Shown: positions 38,194 through 46,251 of the stretch, in pieces
How the letters are laid out: every line of letters starts with the position of its first letter
Position numbering within the stretch: position 1 is the stretch's first letter
NCBI GenBank assembly: GCA_934343805.1
Contig: CAKRIN010000001.1
Span: forward strand, 1 to 64,000
Direction of reading: 5' to 3'
DNA from: an uncultured Lachnospira sp.
GTDB taxonomy: Bacteria > Bacillota > Clostridia > Lachnospirales > Lachnospiraceae
DNA length: 64,000 nucleotides
The notes under the pieces: model-generated
Seen by the model: the letters and a program-made list of their open reading frames with translations, nothing else
Databases searched by the model: none
What the model was told of the DNA's origin: nothing
Program-made: the position numbers and the translations under genes

Positions 38194-38398
38194 GTCTGTG
38201 GGTTAAGCATTAGCGACAACTTTAGGTAAGCTGACCTAGTGGCTGTAAATGCCGCCATATACAGAGTTTATTTCGGTGCAGGAAATCAAACGCGCTTCGC
38301 TTGAACGAGATTTCCTGCACCGAACTTTTGTATATAGCGGCATTAACACCCACATGGTAAGCTTACATGTCGTTGTCGCTAACGCTTAACTCACAGAC
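38194..38398. repeat. Hairpin A: about 90-base imperfect arms
   Basis: The left arm (38194-38287) and right arm (38309-38398) match over most of their length. Perfect parts include a 14-bp inner stem (38274-38287 with 38309-38322) and an outer stretch around TTAGCGACAAC. The loop is about 21 bases. Differences are mostly single changes, and several keep G-T pairing. It would form the 3' untranslated part of the argH message. Confidence 0.8.
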
Positions 38399-38454
38399 AC
38401 TACCACCTCGAAGTACCTTCCTTGATTCATCCCATCTATATCAAGTATTAAAAA

Positions 38455-38479
38455 AGGGTATGGAAGTTAACCATACCCT
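38455..38479 (-). terminator. Terminator for parC
   Basis: AGGGTATGG (38455-38463) pairs with CCATACCCT (38471-38479) across a 7-base loop. On the minus strand it is followed by a T6 run. There is no T-run on the plus strand. It places hairpin B inside the parC 3' untranslated region. Confidence 0.85.
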
Positions 38480-38536
38480 ACTCTGAATAACAAAGCGACC
38501 TCGCCGGATAAGAACATATTTTTTACCGGTCGTCAT

Positions 38537-38659
38537 GTCGAAGAAATGCTTCACACTGCCGCAACTAAATTATAAGCTGCTCGTGTGGCTGTTATGCCGC
38601 CATATACAGCCACTAGAGCAGCTTATCTTAGTTGCGGCAGTGTGAAGTGTTTCTTCGAC
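38537..38659. repeat. Hairpin B: about 50-bp nearly perfect stem
   Basis: GTCGAAGAAA (38537-38546) pairs with TTTCTTCGAC (38650-38659). Inward, CTTCACACTGCCGCAACTAA pairs with its complement, then a stem around AAGCTGCTC, then GTGGCTGT with ACAGCCAC. Only short mismatches interrupt it. The apex holds TATGCCGCCATAT. Confidence 0.85.
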
Positions 38660-38677
38660 TGTACAACCTGTAAACAA

Positions 38678-40987
38678 TTACACTCTTATCTTAGTTCCTT
38701 TTGTATCCCTGTGAGCCGTCTTCATCTTGGCAAAGCTGATGCTCCTGCCCTTGTATTCCATTGTGAACTCGTCACCTTCTGTAAGCAGAAATACATCTTC
38801 TATATAATCATCTTTTGAAAGCTTGATTCCTCTTACACCAACAGCACTCTTCTTCTTCATTGGAATGTCTGTTAATGGGAATTTCAGGAATACTCCGCTT
38901 TCTGTCTGCACAATTACATTCTGATTACTCTCAACAACCTCTTCTTCCTTGATTTCGCCATCAAGTGAGAACTTGGAATAGATTTCCACTCTTGCATCTG
39001 TTGAATACATTCCGATAAGCTTATCGTCATCTGCTAACTTTGTACATGCAACTGTACGCTTTGCGACCTGGAATTCTTCGCTGTCTACAAGCTTCATCAT
39101 GCCCTGTCTTGTGACAAAAAGCATTTTCTGGTTCTTAAGACGTTCAAATGGAGTGATATACACAATTATCTCCTTAGAGCTGTCATAGTTACACAGGTTA
39201 TCAATAGGAGTACCTTTATCCCTGAACTTAGTGAATGGCAGATCCTTTATCTTTAACTGATGCATGTCTCCCGTATCAGTGAATATGCAGATTTTATCTG
39301 TGTTCATTACTGGAATGACATATTTGTTCTCATTAAATACAGCCTCTTTATTTCTCTCAAATGCAGCCATATCAATAGTTCTTGCATATCCGAATCTGTC
39401 CATGATAAACATGACTTCCATCTCTGGAATCTTCTTTTCCTCAAATACTGCAGCCTCGCCGTCTTCAATTACAGTTCTTCTTGCAACGCCGTATTCTTTC
39501 TTAATATTAAGAAGATCAGCCTTAATGACTTTTGCCATCTCTTTTCTGCTGCCAAGAATCTTTTCATACTTCTCAATCTTCTTGACACATTCGTCATACT
39601 CCTTCTGAAGATTAAGAATTTCAAGACCAATCAGCTTATACAGACGCATTTCCAATATGGCACCTGCCTGTCTTTCAGTGAAATCAAGACCTGCAGCCTG
39701 CTTTCTTGACTGCTCTGACTTGAACTTGATTCCCTCAACATTACCATTAACAAGACAATCCTTTGCCATCTTAAGATTGGCACTGCCTCTTAATATCTCA
39801 ATAATAAGATCAATAATATCACACGCTCTTATAAGGCCTTCCTTAATCTCCCTGTTAGCCTTCTCCTTTTCAAGAAGTGTTGTGTACTTTCTTGTAGAAA
39901 GCTCATACTGGAAATTAATATGGTGTCTTATTATATCTTTAATACCTAAAGTCTCAGGTCTGCCATCAACGATAGCCAGCATATTTACACCAAATGTATC
40001 TTCCAGCTTAGTTTTCTTGTACAGAAGATTTTCAAGATTCTTGACATCAGCGTTCTTCTTAAGTTCAAGTACAATTCTTATTCCTTCCTTGGAAGATTCA
40101 TTGGAAATATCCACAATATCAGTAGTTTTCTTAGTCTCTATAAGGCTTACAACATCAGATATGAATTTACCTATGTTAGCACCGATCATTGTATAAGGAA
40201 TCTCTGTAATAACAAGCTTATCCTTCTCAGAACGATTTTTTGCCGGCTCAAATACAACCTTGCCTCTTAACTTAATCTTACCTGTACCAGTCTCATATAT
40301 TGCACCAAGTTCACTTTTATTAATTACAATTCCACCTGTCGGAAAATCTGGTCCCGGACAGAACTGCATAAGTTCTTCTGTTGTAATATCCTCATTATCC
40401 ATATATGCACATACTGCATCAACAACCTCTGAAAGATTGTGTGGAGGGATATTAGTTGTCATACCAACCGCAATACCATCTGCACCATTAACAAGAAGAT
40501 TAGGTACTCTTACCGGAAGAACCTCTGGTTCTTTCTCTGTTTCGTCAAAGTTAGAAACAAAATCTACCACATTCTTATCAAGATCGGCCAGATATACATC
40601 CTGGGTAAATTTCTTTAACTTAGCTTCTGTATATCGCATGGCGGCAGCACCATCTCCTTCGATAGAACCAAAGTTTCCGTGTCCGTCAACAAGTGCCATG
40701 CCTTTCTTAAAATCCTGTGAAAGTACTACAAGTGTCTCGTATATTGAACTGTCACCATGTGGGTGATATTTACCCATCGTATCACCAACGATACGTGCAG
40801 ACTTTCTGTGAGGCTTGTCATAATTAAGCCCCAACTGGTCCATGGCATACAGCACCCTTCTCTGTACAGGCTTCAAACCATCTCTTACATCAGGAAGTGC
40901 TCTTGCTGTAATAACGCTCATGGAATAATCTATATAGGACTTCTGCATAACTTCAGAATACTCAGTCCTTATAATCTTTTCAGCCAT
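38678..40987 (-). CDS. parC: Type IIA topoisomerase subunit A (ParC-like)
   Basis: DNA-breaking subunit of a type II topoisomerase. The 769 residues contain the winged-helix/tower core with [37 protein letters not shown], and the catalytic Tyr in [11 protein letters not shown], followed by a C-terminal beta-pinwheel. The GyrA-box (QRRGGKG), needed for DNA wrapping and supercoiling by gyrase, is not visible where expected, which favours decatenating topoisomerase IV. The partner gene parE is 18 bases upstream. Automated pipelines may call the pair gyrase; a separate gyrase near the origin would settle it. Confidence 0.85.
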   Translation of the reverse strand: MAEKIIRTEYSEVMQKSYIDYSMSVITARALPDVRDGLKPVQRRVLYAMDQLGLNYDKPHRKSARIVGDTMGKYHPHGDSSIYETLVVLSQDFKKGMALVDGHGNFGSIEGDGAAAMRYTEAKLKKFTQDVYLADLDKNVVDFVSNFDETEKEPEVLPVRVPNLLVNGADGIAVGMTTNIPPHNLSEVVDAVCAYMDNEDITTEELMQFCPGPDFPTGGIVINKSELGAIYETGTGKIKLRGKVVFEPAKNRSEKDKLVITEIPYTMIGANIGKFISDVVSLIETKKTTDIVDISNESSKEGIRIVLELKKNADVKNLENLLYKKTKLEDTFGVNMLAIVDGRPETLGIKDIIRHHINFQYELSTRKYTTLLEKEKANREIKEGLIRACDIIDLIIEILRGSANLKMAKDCLVNGNVEGIKFKSEQSRKQAAGLDFTERQAGAILEMRLYKLIGLEILNLQKEYDECVKKIEKYEKILGSRKEMAKVIKADLLNIKKEYGVARRTVIEDGEAAVFEEKKIPEMEVMFIMDRFGYARTIDMAAFERNKEAVFNENKYVIPVMNTDKICIFTDTGDMHQLKIKDLPFTKFRDKGTPIDNLCNYDSSKEIIVYITPFERLKNQKMLFVTRQGMMKLVDSEEFQVAKRTVACTKLADDDKLIGMYSTDARVEIYSKFSLDGEIKEEEVVESNQNVIVQTESGVFLKFPLTDIPMKKKSAVGVRGIKLSKDDYIEDVFLLTEGDEFTMEYKGRSISFAKMKTAHRDTKGTKIRV

Positions 40988-41005
40988 CTTCTACTCCTTT
41001 TACTC

Positions 41006-42922
41006 TTATGCATCAATTTCTGCTTCATTAGCATGTGTATATATAAATTGTCTTCTAGGTGGTACATCAGTACCCATAAGCATTGCTGTTACTTCTGTTG
41101 CAAGTCTTGCATCTTCAATCTCAACCTGCTTCAATATTCTTGTTTCAGGATTAAGAGTTGTTTCCCACAACTGGTCAGGATCCATTTCTCCAAGTCCCTT
41201 GTATCTTTGCAGTGTAAATGTTCCAGATGCATGTTTCTTCCTGTAATTATCCAGCGCCTTGTCATCATACAGATATTCACCCTCGCCTTTCTTAGGTACA
41301 ACCTTATAAAGAGGTGGCGTGGCAATATACACATGCCCCTGATTAATAAGTTCAGGCATAAATCTGTAGAAAAACGTAAGAAGTAATGTATCAATATGTG
41401 CTCCATCTACATCGGCATCTGTCATGATTATAATTTTATTATATCGTAATTTAGTAATATCAAAATCATTGCCATAGCCCTCTAAGAATCCACAGTTAAA
41501 CGAATTAATCATTGTCTTAATCTCAGCATTAGCAAGCACCTTATCAATACTTGCCTTCTCGACATTAAGAATCTTACCTCTGATTGGAAGAATTGCCTGT
41601 GTTCTTCTGTTTCTTGCTGTCTTAGCTGAACCGCCGGCTGAATCTCCCTCTACAATGAATACCTCACATTCCTCAGGATTCTTGCTTTCACAGTTGGCAA
41701 GCTTACCATTGCTGTCTATAGAGAATTTCTGCTTTGTAAGCATATTTGTCTTAGCTTTTTCCTCTGCTTTTCTTATCTTTGCAGACTTCTCAGCACAGGC
41801 AATTACAGCATTGAGGTCATCTAAATGTCTGTCGAAATAAAGCTGTACTTCATCACCTGTTACATTTGCAACAACTGTACCTGCATCAGGATTATCAAGC
41901 TTAGTCTTTGTCTGACCTTCAAATCTTGGTGCAGGATGCTTAACAGCAACAACTGCTGTCATACCATTTCTTACATCAAGACCGGTAAAGTTAGCATCCT
42001 TATCCTTCAAGATACCAAGCTCTCTGGCATACTGGTTGATAATCATGGTAAACTTGGTCTTAAAGCCTGTAATATGCGTTCCACCCTCCTGAGTGTATAT
42101 GTTATTACAAAATCCAAGAATATTTTCCTCAAATTCATTAACAAACTGGAATGCAACTTCAACCTCAATGTCTTCCTGCTTCTTCTTAAAGTAGACGATA
42201 TCACATACGGTCTCTTTGCCATTGTTAAGGTCTTTGATATATGCCTTAAGTCCGTCAGGCTCATGGAAAGTTTCCTTATCCTCGCTGCCTTTTCTCTTAT
42301 CTTCAAACTCAATAGTAAGTCCGGGATTAAGATATGCTGTCTCGTGTAGTCTGCTCTTTATCGCATCCGCCTTGAATCTAGTCTTTTCAAATATTTCTCC
42401 ATCAGGAAGAAATGTAACAGTAGTACCTGTATCATTCTTCCTGCATGTGCCAATCTTAGCAAGAGGCGCTGTTGCCTTTCCACGCTCGTATCTTTGCTTG
42501 TACACACCACCATCAACTCTTATCTCAACCTCAAGCCATACAGAAAGTGCATTAACTACCGATGCACCAACTCCGTGAAGTCCGCCGGATATCTTATATC
42601 CGCCATCTCCAAACTTGCCACCTGCATGAAGTACAGTAAATACAACTTCAACAGCAGGTATACCGGCTTTAGGGTGTATTCCGATAGGAATACCTCGTCC
42701 ATTATCCTTAATAGTTGCCGTCCCATCATCATTGAGTGATACATTAATATTAGTACAGTACCCTGCCAGATGTTCATCTACCGAATTATCAGCAATCTCA
42801 TATATAAGATGATTAAGTCCCTTTGTTCCAACGCTTCCAATATACATACCAGGTCTCATTCTTACAGCTTCGAGTCCTTCAAGTATTGATATACTGTTAG
42901 CATCATATTTATTAGCTGCCAT
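41006..42922 (-). CDS. parE: Type IIA topoisomerase subunit B (ParE-like)
   Basis: ATPase subunit partner of parC. The 638 residues show the GHKL ATP-binding motifs (EIADNSVDEHLAG, DNGRGIP, GLHGVGASVVNALS), the transducer domain, and the TOPRIM part with EGDSAGGSAK and DADVDGAHI. The longer frame starts at 42988, but the ATG at 42922, giving MAANKYDANSISILEGLEAV with GAGGAG upstream, fits the family. It lies 18 bases before parC and 19 bases after the PpiC gene, so the three genes are likely one operon. Confidence 0.87.
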   Translation of the reverse strand: MAANKYDANSISILEGLEAVRMRPGMYIGSVGTKGLNHLIYEIADNSVDEHLAGYCTNINVSLNDDGTATIKDNGRGIPIGIHPKAGIPAVEVVFTVLHAGGKFGDGGYKISGGLHGVGASVVNALSVWLEVEIRVDGGVYKQRYERGKATAPLAKIGTCRKNDTGTTVTFLPDGEIFEKTRFKADAIKSRLHETAYLNPGLTIEFEDKRKGSEDKETFHEPDGLKAYIKDLNNGKETVCDIVYFKKKQEDIEVEVAFQFVNEFEENILGFCNNIYTQEGGTHITGFKTKFTMIINQYARELGILKDKDANFTGLDVRNGMTAVVAVKHPAPRFEGQTKTKLDNPDAGTVVANVTGDEVQLYFDRHLDDLNAVIACAEKSAKIRKAEEKAKTNMLTKQKFSIDSNGKLANCESKNPEECEVFIVEGDSAGGSAKTARNRRTQAILPIRGKILNVEKASIDKVLANAEIKTMINSFNCGFLEGYGNDFDITKLRYNKIIIMTDADVDGAHIDTLLLTFFYRFMPELINQGHVYIATPPLYKVVPKKGEGEYLYDDKALDNYRKKHASGTFTLQRYKGLGEMDPDQLWETTLNPETRILKQVEIEDARLATEVTAMLMGTDVPPRRQFIYTHANEAEIDA

Positions 42923-42941
42923 CCTTTTGTTACTCTCCTCT

Positions 42942-43940
42942 TTATTTTCCAAAATGCGAATTAAATGTTTCTTCAAAACTACCATCAAACACTAAACAAT
43001 CTTTCAGATTAAGCTTTTTCCACTCTGAATTATTAAATTCCATATATATTCCTGATTCATATTTTTCAAAATCAGCATTAAACTGTTCAAGCTTTCTTTT
43101 TTCCAGTATTGCAGACTTATTGACCTCAGTCTTAGCCTTATCATTATCAGATGTACACCTTATGATATAATATCTGCCTGATGCCTCAACAACCTTGCTC
43201 ATTTCTCCTGTTGACAGATTAAATGCAGCATTTTCAAATGCTTCATCCATCTCCCCTCTTTTCAGCTCATATTCATACTGTCCATCTTCATTATATTCCT
43301 TAGCCACTGCAAAAAAAGAACTTCCAGAACTGACCATCTGATAAGCCTTATTAATGTCATCTTCTGAATCTGAAACAATATACTGGATATCAATTACTCT
43401 TGCCTCATCCGCACTTACTTCTATGTTCATATTAGAAGTTAAATCCTCATATAATTTCTTAGCTATAGCAAAATCGGTAAACATATCTTTAAGCTTATCT
43501 TTTGTTATCCCGGCTTCTTTAATCTGGGCATCTGTAAGGGAAGCATAGTAATCATCTACTGATTTATTAACCGCATCCTTTTCTTCTCTCCCAAGTACAA
43601 CTCCACGTTCCTTAGCTTTTACATTCATGGCTCTTACTCGCATAAGCTTAGTTTTTATCTGATCTTTTATATAATCTTCAAAATTCTTTCCATCTATCTT
43701 CTCACTCCATATATCACTGCCAAACATTTCTTCATATTCTTTCTTTACATCAGACATAAGTATCTGTGCTTCACATGAATATGTAGTGTTGCTGTTTGAC
43801 GTCTTTATGAGTTCATCTTTATCCATTCCTGTTGTGAAATATATTCCTTTTCCATTAAAAAACTTAATATATACACCTATAGCCAACGCTATCAGTAGTA
43901 TTATAACCAATATGACAATCTTCTTTTTTCTATTCTTCAT
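42942..43940 (-). CDS. Membrane-anchored PpiC-type peptidyl-prolyl isomerase
   Basis: A 332-residue extracytoplasmic foldase-like protein. It has a basic N-terminus and one membrane helix (about 8-26) with no lipobox Cys, a SurA-like helical region, and a parvulin/rotamase core in the second half (about 190-275: VIDIQYIVSDSEDD to GRYYIIRC). Family members help exported proteins fold. It lies 17 bases downstream of rlmH and next to parE; the link to DNA topology is positional only. Confidence 0.82.
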   Translation of the reverse strand: MKNRKKKIVILVIILLIALAIGVYIKFFNGKGIYFTTGMDKDELIKTSNSNTTYSCEAQILMSDVKKEYEEMFGSDIWSEKIDGKNFEDYIKDQIKTKLMRVRAMNVKAKERGVVLGREEKDAVNKSVDDYYASLTDAQIKEAGITKDKLKDMFTDFAIAKKLYEDLTSNMNIEVSADEARVIDIQYIVSDSEDDINKAYQMVSSGSSFFAVAKEYNEDGQYEYELKRGEMDEAFENAAFNLSTGEMSKVVEASGRYYIIRCTSDNDKAKTEVNKSAILEKRKLEQFNADFEKYESGIYMEFNNSEWKKLNLKDCLVFDGSFEETFNSHFGK

Positions 43941-43957
43941 TCTTCCATCCTCTTATA

Positions 43958-44437
43958 TTACTTATGATATGGCTCATTCTTCATGATTCTGTATGCCCTG
44001 TACACCTGTTCAAGAAGAATAACTCTCATTAACTGATGTGGAAATGTCATTCTTGAAAAGCTCAGCTTGTAATCAGCTCTTTTAAGTACCTGCTCTGATA
44101 ATCCTAATGATCCGCCAATAATAAATGTAATATTACTTATCCCATTAATTCCAAGCGTTTCTATTTTTTCTGATAATTCAACTGAATCAAGCATTTTACC
44201 TTCTATTGCAAGCGCACATACATATGCATCATCTTTAATTGACGAAAGGATTCTCTCTCCTTCTTTTCGCTTTATCTGTTCATTTACAATATCACTTGCA
44301 TTATCAGGTGTTTTTTCATCTGGAAGCTCAACAATATCAAGCTTACAGTACCTTGAAAGACGCTTGGAATATTCATCAACAGCCTGCGTATAGAATTTCT
44401 CTTTTATTTTACCAACACATATAACAGTTATGCGCAT
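43958..44437 (-). CDS. rlmH: 23S rRNA (pseudouridine1915-N3)-methyltransferase
   Basis: A SPOUT-class methyltransferase acting on assembled 70S ribosomes. The 159 residues are the standard RlmH size and include [16 protein letters not shown] at the start, the knot motif [15 protein letters not shown], and the C-terminal [23 protein letters not shown] (quoted in parts), ending in the conserved YHK. It is followed by the PpiC gene and preceded by a small unknown gene with an 8-base gap. Confidence 0.96.
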   Translation of the reverse strand: MRITVICVGKIKEKFYTQAVDEYSKRLSRYCKLDIVELPDEKTPDNASDIVNEQIKRKEGERILSSIKDDAYVCALAIEGKMLDSVELSEKIETLGINGISNITFIIGGSLGLSEQVLKRADYKLSFSRMTFPHQLMRVILLEQVYRAYRIMKNEPYHK

Positions 44438-44445
44438 ATCTTTAA

Positions 44446-44706
44446 TTATCCTTCCACAAAGAAATAAGCACCATTATCAAGCCTGAACACTTCAAGCTGC
44501 TCAAGTAATTCTTCATTACTAAGATCTGACACGTCCATTCCTTCATCATCCATGACTTCTCTTAGCTCTTTTATATTTTTGCAATAAACTGCCATACAAT
44601 CCTCAAGAAACTCCTTGGCTTCTTCTAAATCATATGCAACAGGCTCATCAAAAAGCTGTTTCTGATCTCTTAAAAATACTTTTGCACATTCATCAATATG
44701 TTCCAT
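44446..44706 (-). CDS. Small acidic protein of unknown function
   Basis: An 86-residue, strongly acidic, helix-rich protein without signal peptide or membrane segment ([18 protein letters not shown], then [17 protein letters not shown]), ending [10 protein letters not shown]. The family was not recognised. It is placed 8 bases before rlmH and 18 bases after the HAD gene, with an AGGAAAAGG site upstream, so it is likely a real member of the operon. Confidence 0.75.
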   Translation of the reverse strand: MEHIDECAKVFLRDQKQLFDEPVAYDLEEAKEFLEDCMAVYCKNIKELREVMDDEGMDVSDLSNEELLEQLEVFRLDNGAYFFVEG

Positions 44707-44724
44707 TGTCCTTTTCCTCCATTC

Positions 44725-45510
44725 TTACACCAGAATATCTTTAAATCTCTGTCTTAATGTTCCTTCAACCCATCCTGTAATATGTTTGCCATGTTTCTTT
44801 ACTTCATCAACAGCTTTCTCCATTGCATATGATTCTGAAACCATATCAAGCATGGCAATATCATTATAATTATCGCCAAATGCCATACATTCATCCGCTG
44901 ACAAGCCAAAATACTCCTGTATCTGTCTAATACCTTTTCCTTTATTAACTGACTTATCCATCAAGTCAAGATATAACTCTCCTGATACAAGTACAGATGC
45001 TTTATCTCCCCACTTATTAATAAAATGGTCTTTTGAGTTGCGTATTCCCGAAAGATCACATACAGCAATTTTAAGGATATCTTCATCAATTTCAGAAAAA
45101 TCATTAACCAGAGTTGTATGATAATTAACAATCTTAGTCATTCTGTGATAATACTCTTCCGTCTTAGGCTTGATATATGCAGTATGTTCACCTGATACAA
45201 GAACTTCACAATCAGGCTGATTTATAACATCTTCAATAATATCGAGTGCAAATTGTCTTTCCATAGGAGTCTTTCCTATCGTCTTCCCCTGATATTCAAC
45301 GAGTGCTCCATTCTCTGCTATATATGCCAGCCTGTCACTTACAGGTTCAAATAATCTCTTGAGACTTGTTATCTGTCTCCCGCTTGCCGGAGCCACAATT
45401 ATACCATTATCAAGCAGCTTTCCTATACATTCAACGGCTGTTTTATCAACCTTTTGTGCTCCATTAAGCAGTAATGTTCCATCAAGGTCACACGCCACGA
45501 ATTTTATCAT
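44725..45510 (-). CDS. HAD-family phosphatase (Cof subfamily)
   Basis: A cytosolic haloacid dehalogenase-type sugar or nucleotide phosphatase. The 261 residues carry motif I CDLDGTLL with the nucleophile Asp, motif II (APASGR), a type IIB cap domain in the middle, the Lys of KGKGIR and motif IV GDNYNDIAML. Substrates of Cof proteins are broad, so no specific one is proposed. It stands between maf and the small acidic gene on the same strand, with about 30 bases to maf. Confidence 0.9.
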   Translation of the reverse strand: MIKFVACDLDGTLLLNGAQKVDKTAVECIGKLLDNGIIVAPASGRQITSLKRLFEPVSDRLAYIAENGALVEYQGKTIGKTPMERQFALDIIEDVINQPDCEVLVSGEHTAYIKPKTEEYYHRMTKIVNYHTTLVNDFSEIDEDILKIAVCDLSGIRNSKDHFINKWGDKASVLVSGELYLDLMDKSVNKGKGIRQIQEYFGLSADECMAFGDNYNDIAMLDMVSESYAMEKAVDEVKKHGKHITGWVEGTLRQRFKDILV

Positions 45511-45541
45511 ATAATTTCAATTCCTTTCTATAATCCTCGTG

Positions 45542-46102
45542 CTAGAAATTAATAAGTTCGTGATAAAGCTTTGCTACCGGAAGACCTACTACATTATTGT
45601 AGTCACCTTCAATTCCCTTTATATATGCGGCAAATCTCCCCTGAATTCCATAAGCACCTGCTTTATCCATAGGCTCTCCTGTACTTATATACTCTCTTAT
45701 CTGTTCATCTGTCATATCATATACCCAGACATCAGTCTTTTCATAAAAACTTACGTTCTTGTGAAGACTGCACAGATTAACTCCCGTATATACCTGATGC
45801 ACCTCTCCACTCAGACTTTTAAGTATCCTGAATGCATCTTCTTCATCCTTAGGTTTTGTGAGAATACTTCCCTTATGATAAACAATAGTATCTGCACCTA
45901 TAACTATGATGTCCTTATTATCCATATACCCTTCCAATACAGACTGTGCCTTTGCAGATGCCAGTTCTCTTACATAATCTTCTGGTTCCATCTCTTTTAT
46001 ATTCTCATCTGCATCACTGGTAACAACTTCATAATCAAGTCCGATCTGTGAAAGCAGCTCTCTTCTCCTTGGTGACCCCGATGCAAGCACTATATGCTTC
46101 AT
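45542..46102 (-). CDS. maf: Maf family nucleoside triphosphate pyrophosphatase
   Basis: A house-cleaning pyrophosphatase for non-canonical or UTP/dTTP-type nucleotides, historically tied to septum formation. The 186-residue length is typical. LASGSPRRRELL lies at the N-terminus, VIGADTIVY near residue 70, and the late YGIQGRFAAYIKGIEGDYNNV block completes the active site. It heads the run maf - HAD - small protein - rlmH - ppiC - parE - parC on the minus strand. Confidence 0.93.
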   Translation of the reverse strand: MKHIVLASGSPRRRELLSQIGLDYEVVTSDADENIKEMEPEDYVRELASAKAQSVLEGYMDNKDIIVIGADTIVYHKGSILTKPKDEEDAFRILKSLSGEVHQVYTGVNLCSLHKNVSFYEKTDVWVYDMTDEQIREYISTGEPMDKAGAYGIQGRFAAYIKGIEGDYNNVVGLPVAKLYHELINF

Positions 46103-46215
46103 ATATTCTTCCTCGTTTCTTACTGTATTTTGTGGTCAAAGTCATTTTTGCTCATACATTTTGTATTATAACATATATATTTTTCTGTGCAAAGTATTCT
46201 GTTTTCTCAACATAA

Positions 46216-46247
46216 AAAGGATTTTCCACATACGCAGAAAATCCTTT
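46216..46247 (-). terminator. Terminator after the sulfatase-fold gene
   Basis: AAAGGATTTTC (46216-46226) pairs perfectly with GAAAATCCTTT (46237-46247) around a 10-base loop. On the minus strand it continues into TTATG after the T-rich arm. Confidence 0.7.
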
Positions 46248-46251
46248 CAGT

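Larger units (their letters stand above)
38185..38668. repeat. Composite palindromic element
   Basis: This covers nearly all of the 504-base gap between convergent argH and parC. The ends are a perfect 12-bp inverted repeat, GGTTGTACAGTC (38185-38196) and GACTGTACAACC (38657-38668). Inside lie hairpin A (38194-38398) and hairpin B (38537-38659), with a terminator-like hairpin between. A and B share a core, CTAGTGGCTGTA followed by a GC-rich CCGCCAT/ATGGCGG palindrome in opposite orientations. No reading frame of size is present. It resembles a non-autonomous repeat element or a structured RNA pair; no family was recognised. Confidence 0.75.

Noticed and set aside
38185..38668. Retron or group II intron RNA
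   Set aside because: No reverse transcriptase gene lies in the window and no domain V-like or msr/msd layout with a priming guanosine was recognised.
39657..40196. Antisense frame of 179 codons inside parC
   Set aside because: It is fully within a strongly conserved gene and rich in Ser/Leu/Ile, as expected for antisense of AT-rich coding sequence; no ribosome site was noted.
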